Shown: in pieces, positions 1-8,453 of the stretch
How the letters are laid out: every line of letters starts with the position of its first letter
Numbering within the stretch: position 1 is the first letter of the stretch
NCBI GenBank assembly: GCA_035557095.1
Contig: DATMEB010000009.1
Span: 1-64,000 of the forward strand
Direction: 5' to 3'
Source: JALZDI01 sp035557095
GTDB taxonomy: Bacteria > Actinomycetota > Actinomycetes > Propionibacteriales > Nocardioidaceae
Length of the DNA: 64,000 nucleotides
Notes under the pieces: model-generated
What the model saw: only the letters and a program-made list of their open reading frames with translations
Databases searched by the model: none
Told to the model about the DNA's origin: nothing
Translations under genes and position numbers: made by a program

Positions 1-878
1 TCGCGCTCCTGCTTGCCCGCGATGGTGAGCGCAGGGGCGAGGTCCGCGGCCGCTGCAGCCTCGACGGCGGCGAAGACGTCGTCCTCGTAGTCGAGGAAGA
101 CCGGGAACTTCTTGACGGGCTTCGCAGCCTGCTTCGCGAGCTCGGCCTGCGCCTCGCAGAGCTGCTTGATGAACGGCTTGGCGGCCTCGAGACCACCGGC
201 GACGACCTCCTCGGTGGGGGCCTGCACGCCGGAGTGGACGAGGTTCCAGGTCTGCTCGGTCGACTCGGCCTCGACCATCATGATCGCCACGTCACCGGTG
301 TCGGTGACCCGGCCGGCCACGACCATGTCGAAGACGGCGTTCTCGAGCTGGCTGTGCGACGGGAAGGCGACCCACTGGCCCTCGATGAGGGCGACGCGGA
401 CGCCACCGACCGGGCCGGAGAACGGCAGGCCGGAGAGCTGGGTGGACATCGAGGCGGCGTTGATCGCGAGCACGTCGTACGGCGCGTCGGGGTTCAGCGC
501 CATCACGGTGATGACGACCTGGACCTCGTTGCGCAGCCCTTTGACGAAGCAGGGCCGCAGCGGCCGGTCGATCAGCCGACAGGTGAGAATCGCGCTCTGC
601 GACGGGCGGCCCTCGCGGCGGAAGACAGCGCCGGGGATCTTGCCCGCGGCGTATCCCCGCTCCTCGACGTCGACCGTCAGCGGGAAGAAGTCGAGGTGCT
701 CCTTCGGGTGTTTGCTCGCCGTCGTGGCCGACAGCAGCATGGTTTCGTCGTCGAGGTAGGCGACGGCGGAGCCGGCGGCCTGACGGGCCAGCTGGCCGGT
801 CTCGAAGCGGACGGTACGGGTTCCGTGCGAGCCGTTGTCGATGACGGTCTCGACGGACTGTAGACCGGGTCCCTGCAT
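1..878 (-). CDS. pnp: Polyribonucleotide nucleotidyltransferase (PNPase), N-terminal part
   Basis: Partial gene: the N-terminal 292 residues are present and the rest lies beyond the left edge. PNPase degrades RNA 3' to 5' by phosphorolysis and, in actinobacteria, also makes tails. The visible part is the first RNase PH domain, with the family stretches FFPLTVDVEERGYAAGKIPG, RREGRPS and RLIDRPLRPCF, followed by the start of the alpha-helical linker. The ATG at 878 is preceded by an AAGGGGT ribosome-binding site. It lies downstream of rpsO on the same strand, the classical rpsO-pnp order, with a 348-base gap that holds a hairpin. Identity is certain; the catalytic second RNase PH domain and the KH/S1 domains cannot be seen. 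Confidence 0.97.
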   Translation of the reverse strand, partial: MQGPGLQSVETVIDNGSHGTRTVRFETGQLARQAAGSAVAYLDDETMLLSATTASKHPKEHLDFFPLTVDVEERGYAAGKIPGAVFRREGRPSQSAILTCRLIDRPLRPCFVKGLRNEVQVVITVMALNPDAPYDVLAINAASMSTQLSGLPFSGPVGGVRVALIEGQWVAFPSHSQLENAVFDMVVAGRVTDTGDVAIMMVEAESTEQTWNLVHSGVQAPTEEVVAGGLEAAKPFIKQLCEAQAELAKQAAKPVKKFPVFLDYEDDVFAAVEAAAAADLAPALTIAGKQER

Positions 879-1226
879 AGGGCACCCCTTTCTTGTCTCG
901 CGGGGCAGCCGCGGAGCCGCGGGCTCGTCTGGACGACGACTGCGAGAGGCTCACGTCGGTGAGCAGCAGGGGCGCTGGTCGGTCTTCGATCGAGGCCCTC
1001 GGGGCGCATCAGCGTCCCGGTGGCCACTACCGAGGACCGACGCCTCGCAGCGGCTACATGCACCTGCCCCGCCCGGAGTATTGGGTCGATGGGGCTGTGA
1101 CTTGTGGTGATATGGACTTGTTGAGCCTGGGTGGCGAGCCTTGCCGGCTGTCCGGCGGACACCGCCCTGACCCACATTATGCAGGCAGCGGCCCGCCCGG
1201 AGGCCGGGTGGCCGCTGGCGTCGGAG
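879..1226 (-). other. rpsO-pnp intergenic region
   Basis: This 348-base region has no convincing coding sequence. Next to rpsO it holds the hairpin annotated at 1188-1215. The remainder up to the pnp start is the expected place for a pnp promoter and for an RNase-cleaved leader of the kind used in PNPase autoregulation in other bacteria, but I see no feature that proves either. Short open frames here are on both strands and have no family resemblance. Confidence 0.5.
1188..1215 (-). terminator. Hairpin downstream of rpsO
   Basis: Inverted repeat GCGGCC...GGCCGC with an inner CCCGG/CCGGG pair around a CCT loop, starting 12 bases after the rpsO stop. There is no U-tract, as is common in actinobacterial terminators. 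It could equally be an mRNA-processing stem between rpsO and pnp. Confidence 0.55.
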
Positions 1227-1496
1227 TCAGCGCCGCAGTCCGAGGCGCTCGACGAGCGACCGGTAGCGGGTGATGTCGTTCTTCTGCAGGTAGTTGAGCA
1301 GCCGGCGCCGCTGGCCGACCAACAGCAGCAGACCGCGGCGGGTGTGGTGGTCGTGCTTGTGCGACTTCAGGTGCTCGGTGAGGTTCTTGATGCGGTGGGT
1401 GAGCAGGGCCACCTGGACCTCCGGGGAGCCGGTGTCACCGTCGGTCGTGGCGTAGTCAGTGATGATCTGCTTCTTCGACGCAGCGTCCAGGGACAC
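1227..1496 (-). CDS. rpsO: 30S ribosomal protein S15
   Basis: Small-subunit protein that binds 16S rRNA and the central-domain three-way junction. The 89-residue length is exactly the family norm, and the stretches GDTGSPEVQVALLT, HKHDHHTRRGLLLLVG and RRRLLNYL are diagnostic. The start is GTG (1496) behind a strong GAGGAG site; the encoded protein begins (V/M)SLDAASKKQ. It precedes pnp on the same strand. Nothing is unusual. Confidence 0.97.
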   Translation of the reverse strand: MSLDAASKKQIITDYATTDGDTGSPEVQVALLTHRIKNLTEHLKSHKHDHHTRRGLLLLVGQRRRLLNYLQKNDITRYRSLVERLGLRR

Positions 1497-1622
1497 GCGA
1501 TCTCCTCTCGGGGGTTCGTTGCGCGGCGCGCCGGGGCCGGTTCACCCGGGCACTATCGCTCCGCGGCCGTTAGACGGCGTCGTACAGGCTAACAGCGCGG
1601 ACCCGGTTCGACCCAATCCGGG

Positions 1623-2618
1623 TCAGTCGGCGTCCTGCCCCTGCTCGCGGCGCAGCGCGCGGTAGACCGTGCGCACACCGATGGCCCGCTCGAGCTCGTG
1701 CGAGACGTAGGTGAAGAACTGGTCGCGGTAGATCTGGTCGGTCACGGCGTACACGGTGAAGTAGAGCCCGGCGAAGGCGGCCAGGAAGACCGAGACCTGG
1801 TAGAGCTCCACGCTCCCGAGCACGCTGTTGCCCAGCGTGTCAGCCGGTTGCCCGGTCCACGACTCGATCACCTTCGGGGTCATGATCAGTCGCCCGAACA
1901 CGATGAAGAACGCGAACACCGCCAGCGACAGCACCAGCACCTGGGTGGCCTGGGCGACCAGGAGCACGATCAGCAGGTTGGCCCGCGGCAGCCCGTGCAG
2001 CGGCGCGGGCTCGACCGTGGCCAGGTCGAGGCGGGTCAGCGACTCGGCCACCGGTGTGCCGCGGACCTGGTCGGCCAGCCGCGAGCTCTCGACCTCCGCA
2101 CACACCCGGTCGACCTCCTCGGGCAGCCGGACCAGCAGGAACCCGACCGCAAGCACGCTGAACAGCAGCACGACGACCCACAGCAGGGCGTTGTCCATCT
2201 CCGAGGTGACCTCCCACACCTCGGCGTTGATGAACAGGAACGTGATGAAGAGCAACAGCAGGGGCAGCGCCCGGGTCACCAGCGGGAACAGCAGCCGCAG
2301 ACTGCCCAGTGTGCGGCGCAGCGCCCACTTCAGGATCGGCCAGATCCGCAGCTCAACCAGCGCGTAGCCGACCAGCACGGCGCCGCACGTCACCATCCCG
2401 GCGAGGACGCCGGTGGAGACGTCCCCGGCCCACAGGCCGACTCCCACACCGGCCGCCGCCGCCACGACCAGCGCGGTCCCCAGCACGCCCAGCAGCCGCC
2501 CCCGGCCCAGGGCGTCGTCGACGTCGGCCTGGTGCGCCTCGACGAAGTACGGCAGCCCGTGGGCGTAGAACCACCGCTCGGTCGCGCCGACCGGGTCGGC
2601 CACCCCAGGCGTGGTCAC
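1623..2618 (-). CDS. Conserved multi-pass membrane protein, function unknown
   Basis: 331 residues with about five or six hydrophobic segments (for example LGVLGTALVVAAAAGVGVG, VLAGMVTCGAVLVGYALVEL, LPLLLLFITFLFI, LLWVVVLLFSVLAVGFLLV and TQVLVLSLAVFAFFIVFG). The hydrophilic C-terminus is rich in charged residues. The GTG start (2618) overlaps the ribF stop by four bases (GTGA), so it is probably translated with ribF. A longer upstream frame would run through ribF and was rejected. I do not recognise the family; the N-terminal stretch ATERWFYAHGLPYFVE looks like a soluble segment before the membrane part. No catalytic motif is visible. Confidence 0.75.
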   Translation of the reverse strand: MTTPGVADPVGATERWFYAHGLPYFVEAHQADVDDALGRGRLLGVLGTALVVAAAAGVGVGLWAGDVSTGVLAGMVTCGAVLVGYALVELRIWPILKWALRRTLGSLRLLFPLVTRALPLLLLFITFLFINAEVWEVTSEMDNALLWVVVLLFSVLAVGFLLVRLPEEVDRVCAEVESSRLADQVRGTPVAESLTRLDLATVEPAPLHGLPRANLLIVLLVAQATQVLVLSLAVFAFFIVFGRLIMTPKVIESWTGQPADTLGNSVLGSVELYQVSVFLAAFAGLYFTVYAVTDQIYRDQFFTYVSHELERAIGVRTVYRALRREQGQDAD

Positions 2619-3610
2619 GGCTCCGGTATCCCCAGCGTCTTGTGCGCGCCGGCGACGTCCTCGGCCATCTGCTCGAGCAGCTCGTCGACCGAGGCGAAGC
2701 GCTCCATCCCCCGCAGCCGCTGCACGAAGGACACCTCCACCTCCACGTCGTACAGCTCGAGGTCGTCGCGGTCGAGCACGTAGGACTCGACCCGCCGCTC
2801 GGTGCCGTCGAAGGTCGGGTTGGTGCCCACGCTGATCGCGGCGGGCATGCGCTGCGCAGCCTCGCCGTCCGCCCGGTCGAGCCGGCGCAGCCACCCGGCG
2901 TACACGCCGTCGGCGGGCGCGGCGATCCCCTCGGTCGGCACGTTGGCCGTGGGGTAGCCGAGCTCGTGGCCACGATGGTCGCCCTCGACCACGACGCCGC
3001 GCACGGTGAACAGCCGGCCCAGCGCCTCGTTGGCGCCCTCGACGTCGCCGGCGGCCAGGCAGGTGCGGATGTACGTCGACGACCACGCCTGCGGCCCGCC
3101 CTCGAGCTCGACGCCGACCGCCTCGAACCCGGCTGCGGCACCCGCCGTCCTGAGCGTCGCCACGTCGCCCGCGGCCCGGTTGCCGAAGCGGAAGTTGGCG
3201 CCGACCACGACCGCGGCCGCGTGCAGGGTGCCGACCACGATCCGGTCGACGAACTCCTGCGGGGTCCAGCCGGCGACCTCGCGGCTGAACGGCATCACGA
3301 GCACGTCGTCGACACCGGCCTCGTGCAGCAGGTCGGCGCGCTGGTCGATGGTGGTGAGCAGCACCGGAGCGTGCTCGGGGCGCAGCACCGCGAACGGGTG
3401 CGGGTCGAACGTGACCGCGACCACCGGCAGGGCCAGGTCCTTCCCGACCGTACTCTTCCCGGACGGGCGCGGTCCGAGCTCGACGGCGACCTCGCGGGCA
3501 CGTTCGATGACATGCCGGTGCCCGCGGTGAACGCCGTCGTAGTTGCCGATCGTCACGACCGTCGGGCCGAGATCGGCCGGTACGTCAGCCAGAGCACGCC
3601 ACACACGCAT
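2615..3610 (-). CDS. ribF: Bifunctional riboflavin kinase / FAD synthetase
   Basis: 331 residues. Makes FMN from riboflavin and then FAD from FMN. The N-terminal FAD-synthetase (nucleotidyltransferase) domain shows VVTIGNYDGVHRGH (about residues 15-28) and VTFDPHPFAVLRPE. The C-terminal flavokinase domain shows RGVVVEGDHRGHELGYPTAN and GVYAGWL. Length matches the family (about 310-340). The ATG at 3610 was chosen because the conserved MRVWRALADVPADLG begins there; sequence upstream in frame is low-complexity and runs into the divergent esterase promoter. It overlaps the following membrane-protein gene by four bases. I see no FMN riboswitch in the 62-base leader. Confidence 0.95.
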   Translation of the reverse strand: MRVWRALADVPADLGPTVVTIGNYDGVHRGHRHVIERAREVAVELGPRPSGKSTVGKDLALPVVAVTFDPHPFAVLRPEHAPVLLTTIDQRADLLHEAGVDDVLVMPFSREVAGWTPQEFVDRIVVGTLHAAAVVVGANFRFGNRAAGDVATLRTAGAAAGFEAVGVELEGGPQAWSSTYIRTCLAAGDVEGANEALGRLFTVRGVVVEGDHRGHELGYPTANVPTEGIAAPADGVYAGWLRRLDRADGEAAQRMPAAISVGTNPTFDGTERRVESYVLDRDDLELYDVEVEVSFVQRLRGMERFASVDELLEQMAEDVAGAHKTLGIPEP

Positions 3611-3672
3611 GTGCGTGACCTTATCCGCCACGTACCGTGGGAGCCGTCGTCGGTGAGGGCACAGGGAGCAGG

Positions 3673-4614
3673 ATGCGACGGGTGAGGCTGCTACGCCGCG
3701 TGGTCGGGCTGGCGGCGCTGGTACCCGCCACGCTGGCGGCGACCGCGGCCCTGGCGGCGGCACCGACCCACGTGCCGGGTGCCGTGGAGCCGGGTTCAGG
3801 GCCGGGGTCAGGCCAGGCCGCTGCAGCAGCCGAGGTCCGCGAGTACGTCGCGCTCGGGGACTCCTTCACGTCCGGGCCGCTGGTCCCGCAGACGCTGGCG
3901 GCGTTCGGCTGCTTCCGCTCGACGCGCAACTACCCCGCGTTACTGGCCGAGGCCATGGACGTGCGCAGGTTCACCGACGTCAGCTGCGCCGGCGCGGAAA
4001 CCACCGACATGACGTCGCCGCAACCCGCCGGCTTCGCCGCGGTGCCGCCCCAGCTGTCGGCACTGTCCGCCGGCACCGACCTGGTGACGATCGGGATCGG
4101 CGGCAACGACTTCGGGTTGTTCGGCCGACTCGTGTCGACCTGCCCGCAGCTGCGCGCGAGCGAACCCGGCGGCGACCCGTGCCGGAGCTACCTCGCCGAC
4201 GCGGCCGGCCCGGCTCCGCTGCAGGTGCTGGACCGGACCCGCGCCCGGACCGCCGACGTGCTGGACGCCGTACGCCGCCGCGCGCCCGAGGCGGAGGTGC
4301 TCGTCGTGGGCTACCCGCGCATCGCGCCGCCTCGTGGCACCTGCACCGGCGTCCTCCCCTTCGCGGAGGGCGACTACGCCTACCTCGACCTCGTGCAGCG
4401 CCGGCTCAACGAGGCGCTCCGGCAGGCCGCGCGGTCCGCGCACGCCGGGTTCGTCGACACCTACCGCGCATCGCTCGGCCACGACGCGTGCGCGGGCGAG
4501 CGCGCCTGGGTCAACGGACAGCGGACCGACACCAGCCGCGCGCAGAGCTACCACCCGTTCGGGTCGTACATGCGGGCGGTGGCCGACCTGGTGCAGCGGC
4601 GACTCACCGGTTGA
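3673..4614 (+). CDS. Secreted SGNH-family esterase/lipase
   Basis: 313 residues. A Sec-type signal (RR-rich n-region, then GLAALVPATLAATAALAAA) shows it is exported. The hydrolase core carries block I YVALGDSFTSG with nucleophile Ser64, block III IGGNDFG at about 142-148, and a C-terminal SYHP motif with catalytic His near 294. The usual Asp three residues before that His is Gln, but several secreted SGNH esterases use a main-chain carbonyl instead. Many cysteines suggest disulfides, as in Streptomyces lipases. The ATG at 3673 has an AGGGAG site; an earlier GTG at 3637 is possible but would spoil the signal peptide. Substrate is unknown. It is divergent from ribF and followed by the GH43-like gene. 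Confidence 0.88.
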   Translation: MRRVRLLRRVVGLAALVPATLAATAALAAAPTHVPGAVEPGSGPGSGQAAAAAEVREYVALGDSFTSGPLVPQTLAAFGCFRSTRNYPALLAEAMDVRRFTDVSCAGAETTDMTSPQPAGFAAVPPQLSALSAGTDLVTIGIGGNDFGLFGRLVSTCPQLRASEPGGDPCRSYLADAAGPAPLQVLDRTRARTADVLDAVRRRAPEAEVLVVGYPRIAPPRGTCTGVLPFAEGDYAYLDLVQRRLNEALRQAARSAHAGFVDTYRASLGHDACAGERAWVNGQRTDTSRAQSYHPFGSYMRAVADLVQRRLTG

Positions 4615-4732
4615 GGCTCTTCCGGTCGCCGCTCAGCGGCGTCTAGTCTGCATCGACCTCATCCACAGCCGACGGCTTGCCGCTGCACGTGCGGGCAACG
4701 CCCGGACCGGCCCCGTCGCAGAGGAGCCACCC

Positions 4733-6667
4733 ATGCCGAAGGCGCGAAGCCGCCTGCGCCGGCACCGACTCGGCGCGGTCACCGTCGCCGTTCTCCTCGG
4801 TTCGCTGACCGCGCTGGCCTCCCCCGGCGTCTCCGCGGGCGCCGACGTCCGCGCGGCGGACCCCGGCCCGGGCCGGTACGCCAACCCGCTGCTGCCGCGT
4901 GTACCCGGCGGCGGCGTGGTGGAGAGCTGTGCCGACCCCGTCGTGCTGCGGGGACGCCAGGCCGGCGACCTGTACTGGTACATGTACTGCACGACCGACC
5001 CGCTGGGCGACGAGGACCTCGACTCCGCCGGCGACCTGAACTTCCACAAGGTCCCGATGATGCGCTCGCGCAACCTGGTCGACTGGACCTACGTGGGCGA
5101 CGCCTTCGAGGCCAACCCGTCCTGGGCCGGCGAGAACGCGGCGCTATGGGCACCCGACGTGGTCTACTCCGAACGGTTCGACCGCTACTACCTGCTGTTC
5201 GTGGTCACCGACACGGCCACGTCGGTCAGCGGCGAGCCCGGCTGCACCAGCGACAACGCCATCGGCGTGGCGACCAGCGACGGTCCGACCGGGCCCTGGG
5301 ACTTCTCCGCCGAACCCGTGGTGGGCCCGCGGCGCGCCGGCGCCGGGTGCGACTTCTTCTGGACGTTCGACCCCGACGTGCTCGGCGACAGCGTGGGCGC
5401 CGAGAGCGTCCTCTACTACGGCAGCTACTACGGCGGGGTGCACGGCACCGTGCTCACGCTGACCGCGGACGGCGCGGTCGCGGCGGCGGGTGCCGAGCAG
5501 CTGGCCGTCGGCAACCGGTACGAGGGCACCCACGTGATCCGCCGCGGCGGCTACTACTACCTGTTCGCCTCGGCGACCAACTGTTGTGCCGGCGCGCTCA
5601 CCGGCTACAGCGTGTTCGCCGGCCGGTCCCGGAGCCCCCTGGGGCCGTTCGTCGACCGGCAGGGCGACTCGCTGCTCGCCGGCCGGGTCGGTGGCACCCC
5701 GGTGCTCAGCATGAACGGCAACCGCTGGACCGGCACCGGCCACAACACGGTGTTCCCGGACGCGCGCGGGCGGTGGTGGACGATCTACCACGCGGTCGAC
5801 CGGGCTGACCCGTTCTTCGAGACCGAGCCCGGCTTCACCAAGCGCCCGGCGCTGCTGGACCCGCTCGACTGGTCCGGTGGCTGGCCCACGGTGCGCGCCG
5901 GGAACTGGGCGTCGGACTCCCCGATGCCGGCCCCGGCGGCCCAGCCCGGCGACCCGGACCGCTACCGGCCGCGTCCGGCGCGCGACGACCGGCCGGGGCG
6001 ACGCGACCCGCGGGCCTCTGACGGCTTCGACGGCCGGAGACTGGACGAGGACTGGACGTGGGTGCGCGAGCCGGCGGCGGGCTCGTTCGCCGTTCGAGGC
6101 GGCATGCTGCGCTGGCGTACGCACCCCGGCGACCTGGCCCGCGAAAGCGACACCGCGCCCGTCCTCACCCGAGCGGCCCCGCGCGGCGACTACCTGGTGC
6201 AGACCCGGGTCCGGCTGGACCTGCCGCCGGAGGGCTGCTGCTTCAACTACACCCAGGCCGGGTTGGTCGTGTACGGCGACGACGACAACTACGTCAAGCT
6301 GGGTCACGCGTCGATCTGGGAGACCCGGCAGACCGAGTTCGCCAAGGAGCTCGCCCCCGTCCCGCAGGGATCGCCGAGCTACGGCAACACCGTCGTCGGC
6401 GCCCCCGGCCGCTGGACCCACCTGCGGATGGCCGTAGAGCGGCTGCGCGGCAGCGAGCGGCAGCAGGCCGGCGGAGACACCGAGCGCTACACGGCCTACA
6501 CCAGCCGGGACGGCCGTCATTGGGTGCGCGGCGGCACCTGGACGCACCACCTGGGTGGCGCCGCCAGGCTCGGTCTGGTGTCGATGGGGGGAGCGGGCTT
6601 CACGGCCGCGTTCGACCACGTCCGGGTGTCCCGGCTGCGGCCCGGATCGATGATCCCGCGGCGATGA
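4733..6667 (+). CDS. Secreted GH43-like glycosidase with C-terminal laminin-G/DUF1349-like domain
   Basis: 644 residues. Signal peptide at about 1-38, then a five-bladed beta-propeller typical of GH43 arabinanases and xylosidases. Family landmarks are CADPVVLRG (candidate base Asp68), MMRSRNLVDWTYVG, ENAALWAPDVVY, FDPDVLGD, YEGTHVIRRGGYYYLF (candidate general acid Glu) and GTGHNTVFPDARGRWW. After a Pro/Arg-rich linker (about residues 400-425) a jelly-roll domain begins at DGFDGRRLDEDWTWVRE and contains FNYTQAGLVVYGDDDNYVKL, a pattern of concanavalin-like DUF1349 modules. The ATG at 4733 follows GAGGAG. It probably acts outside the cell on plant arabinan or xylan side chains; the exact substrate cannot be read from the sequence. 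It ends at a strong terminator. Confidence 0.85.
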   Translation: MPKARSRLRRHRLGAVTVAVLLGSLTALASPGVSAGADVRAADPGPGRYANPLLPRVPGGGVVESCADPVVLRGRQAGDLYWYMYCTTDPLGDEDLDSAGDLNFHKVPMMRSRNLVDWTYVGDAFEANPSWAGENAALWAPDVVYSERFDRYYLLFVVTDTATSVSGEPGCTSDNAIGVATSDGPTGPWDFSAEPVVGPRRAGAGCDFFWTFDPDVLGDSVGAESVLYYGSYYGGVHGTVLTLTADGAVAAAGAEQLAVGNRYEGTHVIRRGGYYYLFASATNCCAGALTGYSVFAGRSRSPLGPFVDRQGDSLLAGRVGGTPVLSMNGNRWTGTGHNTVFPDARGRWWTIYHAVDRADPFFETEPGFTKRPALLDPLDWSGGWPTVRAGNWASDSPMPAPAAQPGDPDRYRPRPARDDRPGRRDPRASDGFDGRRLDEDWTWVREPAAGSFAVRGGMLRWRTHPGDLARESDTAPVLTRAAPRGDYLVQTRVRLDLPPEGCCFNYTQAGLVVYGDDDNYVKLGHASIWETRQTEFAKELAPVPQGSPSYGNTVVGAPGRWTHLRMAVERLRGSERQQAGGDTERYTAYTSRDGRHWVRGGTWTHHLGGAARLGLVSMGGAGFTAAFDHVRVSRLRPGSMIPRR

Positions 6668-6693
6668 CGGCCCGGCAGGTCGCGAGCGACACC

Positions 6694-6722
6694 GCCGCCG
6701 CGGGGGCGACCCCCGCGGCGGC
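6694..6722. terminator. Bidirectional stem-loop terminator
   Basis: Perfect 13-bp stem (GCCGCCGCGGGGG against its complement) closed by a CGA loop, placed between the convergent glycosidase and the hypothetical gene at 6734. Its symmetry would let it stop transcription from both sides. Confidence 0.85.
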
Positions 6723-6733
6723 GTCCGCCGGCT

Positions 6734-7447
6734 TCAGCTCTCCTGCTCGACAGCCGGTCGCGTCGGCAGGTTTTCGCCGTCGGCCAGCGTCCTCGGCTGC
6801 TCCGGCGCCTGGCGACCGGCCGTGGCGACGCAGTAGTCGATGGTCTCGGACAGCAACCGCACCAGCCGGTCGTCGGCGTCGGTGATGCACGCCTTCGCGA
6901 TGCTCTCGACCGAGTAGTGCACGACGCCGGGTCCGGTGTGCCGGGCGAAGCTCTGGCGGCGCTTCCCCCAGGCCTGGTTGACGAACGTCTGCGCCCACCG
7001 CGTCGCCTGCGGCACCTCGCCCAGTGCCCTGCGGCTGGACTCGCGCATGCTCCCTTCGGACCGGCCGTCCATCCCGGCGAGCAGCTGCTCGCACCGGATC
7101 ACCGAGACGGCCAGCGCCCGCTGGCGGTCCGACCCGGCGATCGGCAGCGCAGCCGTGGCCACGCGCAGCGCTATCTCCACGTCGATGCGCGAGTCCTCGC
7201 TGGTGACCCCGATGACCGACGGGATCAGCGGCACCAGGCGGGCGCGAGCGTCGTCGGACACGTGGTCGTTGACGTCGCGGGCCAGTGCCGCCAGGAGTGG
7301 GTGGGTGCAGTGCGGGTGGTCCGACCAACGCTCCCCGGCGAGGAAGGACGCGAACTCCATGAAGCATCCGCCCTTGCGCGGGCTGCGGTGCTTACCGCGG
7401 GAAAGCATGGGCACTACGTCTGGCATCCGGACTTGATCACGTGACAT
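6734..7447 (-). CDS. Conserved actinobacterial hypothetical protein
   Basis: About 237 residues, soluble, no signal peptide or membrane segment. The N-terminal part carries a striking basic stretch MLSRGKHRSPRKGGCFMEF followed by SDHPHCTHPLLAALARDVND. I recall this RGKHRSP...CFMEF type of sequence from other actinobacterial hypotheticals but know no function. The Cys/His pairs (GGCFMEF and HPHCTHP) could bind metal; that is a guess. ATG 7447 is preferred over GTG 7456 because GGGAG sits eight bases upstream of it. An internal ATG at 7426 is also possible. It lies alone between a terminator and truB on the same strand. Confidence 0.7.
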   Translation of the reverse strand: MSRDQVRMPDVVPMLSRGKHRSPRKGGCFMEFASFLAGERWSDHPHCTHPLLAALARDVNDHVSDDARARLVPLIPSVIGVTSEDSRIDVEIALRVATAALPIAGSDRQRALAVSVIRCEQLLAGMDGRSEGSMRESSRRALGEVPQATRWAQTFVNQAWGKRRQSFARHTGPGVVHYSVESIAKACITDADDRLVRLLSETIDYCVATAGRQAPEQPRTLADGENLPTRPAVEQES

Positions 7448-7520
7448 ACGGGTCACTCCCTGGCGTGACAGAGTCTCCTGCTCCTCAAGTCTGCGCCTCG
7501 AAACGCCGGACGGCCAGACC

Positions 7521-8453
7521 TTAAACGAACACCGCCACCGCGACGGCGTCCTCGCCCCGCTGCTCGTACAGCGCCAGGAACTCCCCCGCGGGGGTCAGGA
7601 CCGCCACGGGACCGGCCGCGCCGAGGCCGGTGCCGCCCAGCGCCCCGCCGTGGCGAACCCGGTCGGCCTGCTCCGCCGTCGCGGCGAACGTGGGGAAGCT
7701 GTGCCGGGCCACCTCGGTCAGCGGTACGACGTGCAGCCCGCGCTCGAGCTCCTCGACCGTGCGCGCCTGCGCCAGGTCGAAGCCTCCGACCCGGGTGCGC
7801 CGCAGACGGGTCAGGTGCCCGCCGACGCCGAGCGCAGCCCCCAGGTCGCGTGCGAGCGCCCGGACGTACGTACCGGTGGAGCACTCGACGTGCACGTCCA
7901 CGTCGACGACGACGCCCTGGCGGCGGGTGTCGTGCACCTCGAACGCCGACACCTCGACCGGACGGGCCTCGAGCTGCACCCGCTCGCCGCGACGTACGCG
8001 CTCGTAGGCACGGCTGCCCTCGACCTTCACCGCCGACACGGCGGAGGGTACCTGCTCGATCCGGCCGGTCAGCGCAGCGACCGCGTTCGCCAGGTCCTCG
8101 TCGGGCATGCCCGTGGCGTCCGCACGGGCGAGCAGCTCCCCCTCGGAGTCGTCGGTCAGCGTCGACTCGCCGAGGCGGATGGTCGCGTCGTAGCCCTTGT
8201 CGGTCAGCGACAGGTGCCCGAGCAGGCGCGTGGCCCGGTTGACGCCGACGACCAGCACGCCGGTCGCCATCGGGTCCAGCGTGCCCGCGTGGCCGACCTT
8301 GCGGGTCCCTGCGAGCCGGCGCAGACGGGCCACGACGTCGTGCGACGTGCACCCGGCAGGCTTGTCGACGACCACCACTCCCGGCGGTGTCGGCTCCTGT
8401 GCCGGCACGGGGGCCGGGCCCGCGGCGGGCTCCGGCTTCCTCCCCGACGTCAC
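7521..8453 (-). CDS. truB: tRNA pseudouridine(55) synthase
   Basis: 310 residues. Converts U55 in the T-loop of tRNAs to pseudouridine. The catalytic block GHAGTLDPMATG contains nucleophile Asp60, and VVVDKPAGCTSHDVV, KGYDATIRLGESTLTDDSEGE and CSTGTYVRALARDLG are family motifs. A Pro/Ala-rich extension of about 24 residues precedes the domain, common in actinobacteria. The start is GTG 8453, overlapping the rbfA stop by four bases (GTGA), so it is translationally coupled. It is the last gene of the rimP-truB group here; ribF, which often follows, is displaced by the secreted-enzyme insert. Confidence 0.95.
   Translation of the reverse strand: MTSGRKPEPAAGPAPVPAQEPTPPGVVVVDKPAGCTSHDVVARLRRLAGTRKVGHAGTLDPMATGVLVVGVNRATRLLGHLSLTDKGYDATIRLGESTLTDDSEGELLARADATGMPDEDLANAVAALTGRIEQVPSAVSAVKVEGSRAYERVRRGERVQLEARPVEVSAFEVHDTRRQGVVVDVDVHVECSTGTYVRALARDLGAALGVGGHLTRLRRTRVGGFDLAQARTVEELERGLHVVPLTEVARHSFPTFAATAEQADRVRHGGALGGTGLGAAGPVAVLTPAGEFLALYEQRGEDAVAVAVFV

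Noticed and set aside
3611..3672. Possible FMN riboswitch before ribF
   Set aside because: The leader is only 62 bases and lacks the conserved RFN helices; no such fold can be drawn.
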